Below the pieces are notes generated by a model. It was not told where the DNA came from. It ran no database searches and saw nothing but the letters and a program-made list of their open reading frames with translations. This document shows positions 63,653-64,000 of a stretch of DNA of 64,000 nucleotides, one piece after another. The stretch comes from Lachnospiraceae bacterium (GTDB lineage Bacteria; Bacillota; Clostridia; Lachnospirales; Lachnospiraceae). Location: positions 124,001-188,000 of the forward strand of contig JAILLY010000102.1 in assembly GCA_024692905.1 (NCBI GenBank). The letters run 5' to 3'. Each line of letters begins with the position of its first letter. Within the stretch, counting starts at the first letter, position 1. The translations under genes and the position numbers were made by a program.

Positions 63653-64000
63653 ATGCGTGAAACGATCAAAATAACATATCTTTCAGACAGGATCGAGAAA
63701 CTCAGATATATAGATGGCAAGTCAGACTGGATAGACCTTCGCTCCGCCGAGGATATCACACTTAAGAAAGGCGAATTTCATCTGATAAACCTCGGTGTGT
63801 CAATGTGTCTGCCCGATGGATATGAGATGCTTATCGCTCCGCGCAGTTCGACTTTTAAGAATTTCGGTATAATCCAGACCAACAGCGTCGGTGTAGTGGA
63901 TGAAGCCTATGGAAAGACGAGCAGCAAGGATGTTCTGATGATGCCCGTATACGCGGTAAGGGATACTGAGGTCCATGTTAATGACCGTGTGTGTCAGTTC
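63653..64000 (+). CDS. dUTPase-like nucleotide hydrolase, N-terminal part (cut by window end)
   Basis: The frame runs from ATG 63653 to the window end, 116 residues without stop. It reads MRETIKITYLSDRIEKLRY, DWIDLRSAEDITLKKGEFHLI and ALxPRSSTFK-like LIAPRSSTFKNFGIIQTNS, then VGVVDEAYGK. These are the dUTPase/dCTP-deaminase fold motifs: an N-terminal Asp-Leu-Arg, the PRSS motif and the GVVD motif. dUTPase removes dUTP and supplies dUMP for dTMP synthesis. It sits 51 bases after nrdG and belongs to the same dNTP context, with AGGAGA upstream. The C-terminus is not seen. Confidence 0.82.
   Translation, partial: MRETIKITYLSDRIEKLRYIDGKSDWIDLRSAEDITLKKGEFHLINLGVSMCLPDGYEMLIAPRSSTFKNFGIIQTNSVGVVDEAYGKTSSKDVLMMPVYAVRDTEVHVNDRVCQF

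Noticed and set aside
1..64000. tRNA, rRNA, CRISPR, insertion sequence or phage genes
   Set aside because: No intergenic gap is large enough or has matching structure, and no transposase or integrase was found.

Overview
This window looks like chromosomal core DNA of an anaerobic Firmicute of the Clostridia, most likely Lachnospiraceae. The evidence is gene order and gene content: rpmF-plsX-acpP-rnc-smc-ftsY, ylxM-ffh-rpsP-khpA-rimM, scpA-scpB, cmk-ispH-rpsA, an rnfCDGEAB operon, an oxygen-sensitive NrdD/NrdG ribonucleotide reductase, AsnA, a DUF6472-type four-cysteine protein and a biotin-dependent membrane decarboxylase cluster. I see no insertion sequence, prophage, CRISPR array, tRNA or rRNA. 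Coding density is very high: no gap exceeds about 200 bases, and many neighbours overlap by 4 bases (ATGA). No gene-free stretch is longer than 300 bases.

Layout. 1-5052 (+): the end of coaE, a large FtsA-like ATPase, a WalJ/YycJ-type metallo-beta-lactamase, an ACT protein and a PFL/UPF0210 protein. 5061-8605 (-): tmcAL coupled to a seven-TM hybrid histidine kinase. 8669-20276 (+): pta, then rpmF-plsX-acpP-rnc-smc-ftsY-ilvA and ylxM-ffh-rpsP-khpA, with several clear promoters and terminators. 20339-30583 (+): rimM followed, where trmD and rplS would be expected, by a tightly coupled block: a LacI-type sensor/GGDEF protein, two membrane EAL proteins and two ABC exporter halves. 30576-32793: an acidic lipoprotein, a DUF6472 protein and a YgjP-like metalloprotease. 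32853-39446: asnA-alaS, rpsU, a phosphoesterase, scpA and scpB.

39480-44878 (+): a five-gene biotin carboxyltransferase/Na+ pump cluster holding both a 12S-like and a 5S-like carboxyltransferase. 44963-50392 (+): a TetR regulator with a palindromic operator, an HI0933 flavoprotein, cmk, ispH, rpsA and an orphan cheR; a YprB-like nuclease converges on them. 51549-56567 (+): rnfCDGEAB, with the flavin transferase ApbE converging on it. 57649-59608: a GH25 lysozyme and a convergent AP2-repeat protein. 59728-64000 (+): a WYL regulator, then nrdD-nrdG under three NrdR-like boxes, then the start of a dUTPase-like gene cut by the window end.

How it fits together. Most of the window is housekeeping: fatty acid and phospholipid synthesis, protein targeting, chromosome segregation, translation and dNTP synthesis. 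Two membrane energy systems, Rnf and the biotin decarboxylase, point to ion-gradient bioenergetics in a fermentative anaerobe. The part least explained by known operons is the c-di-GMP-type signalling and ABC export cassette at 20860-30583. Its stop/start overlaps imply co-expression as one unit.
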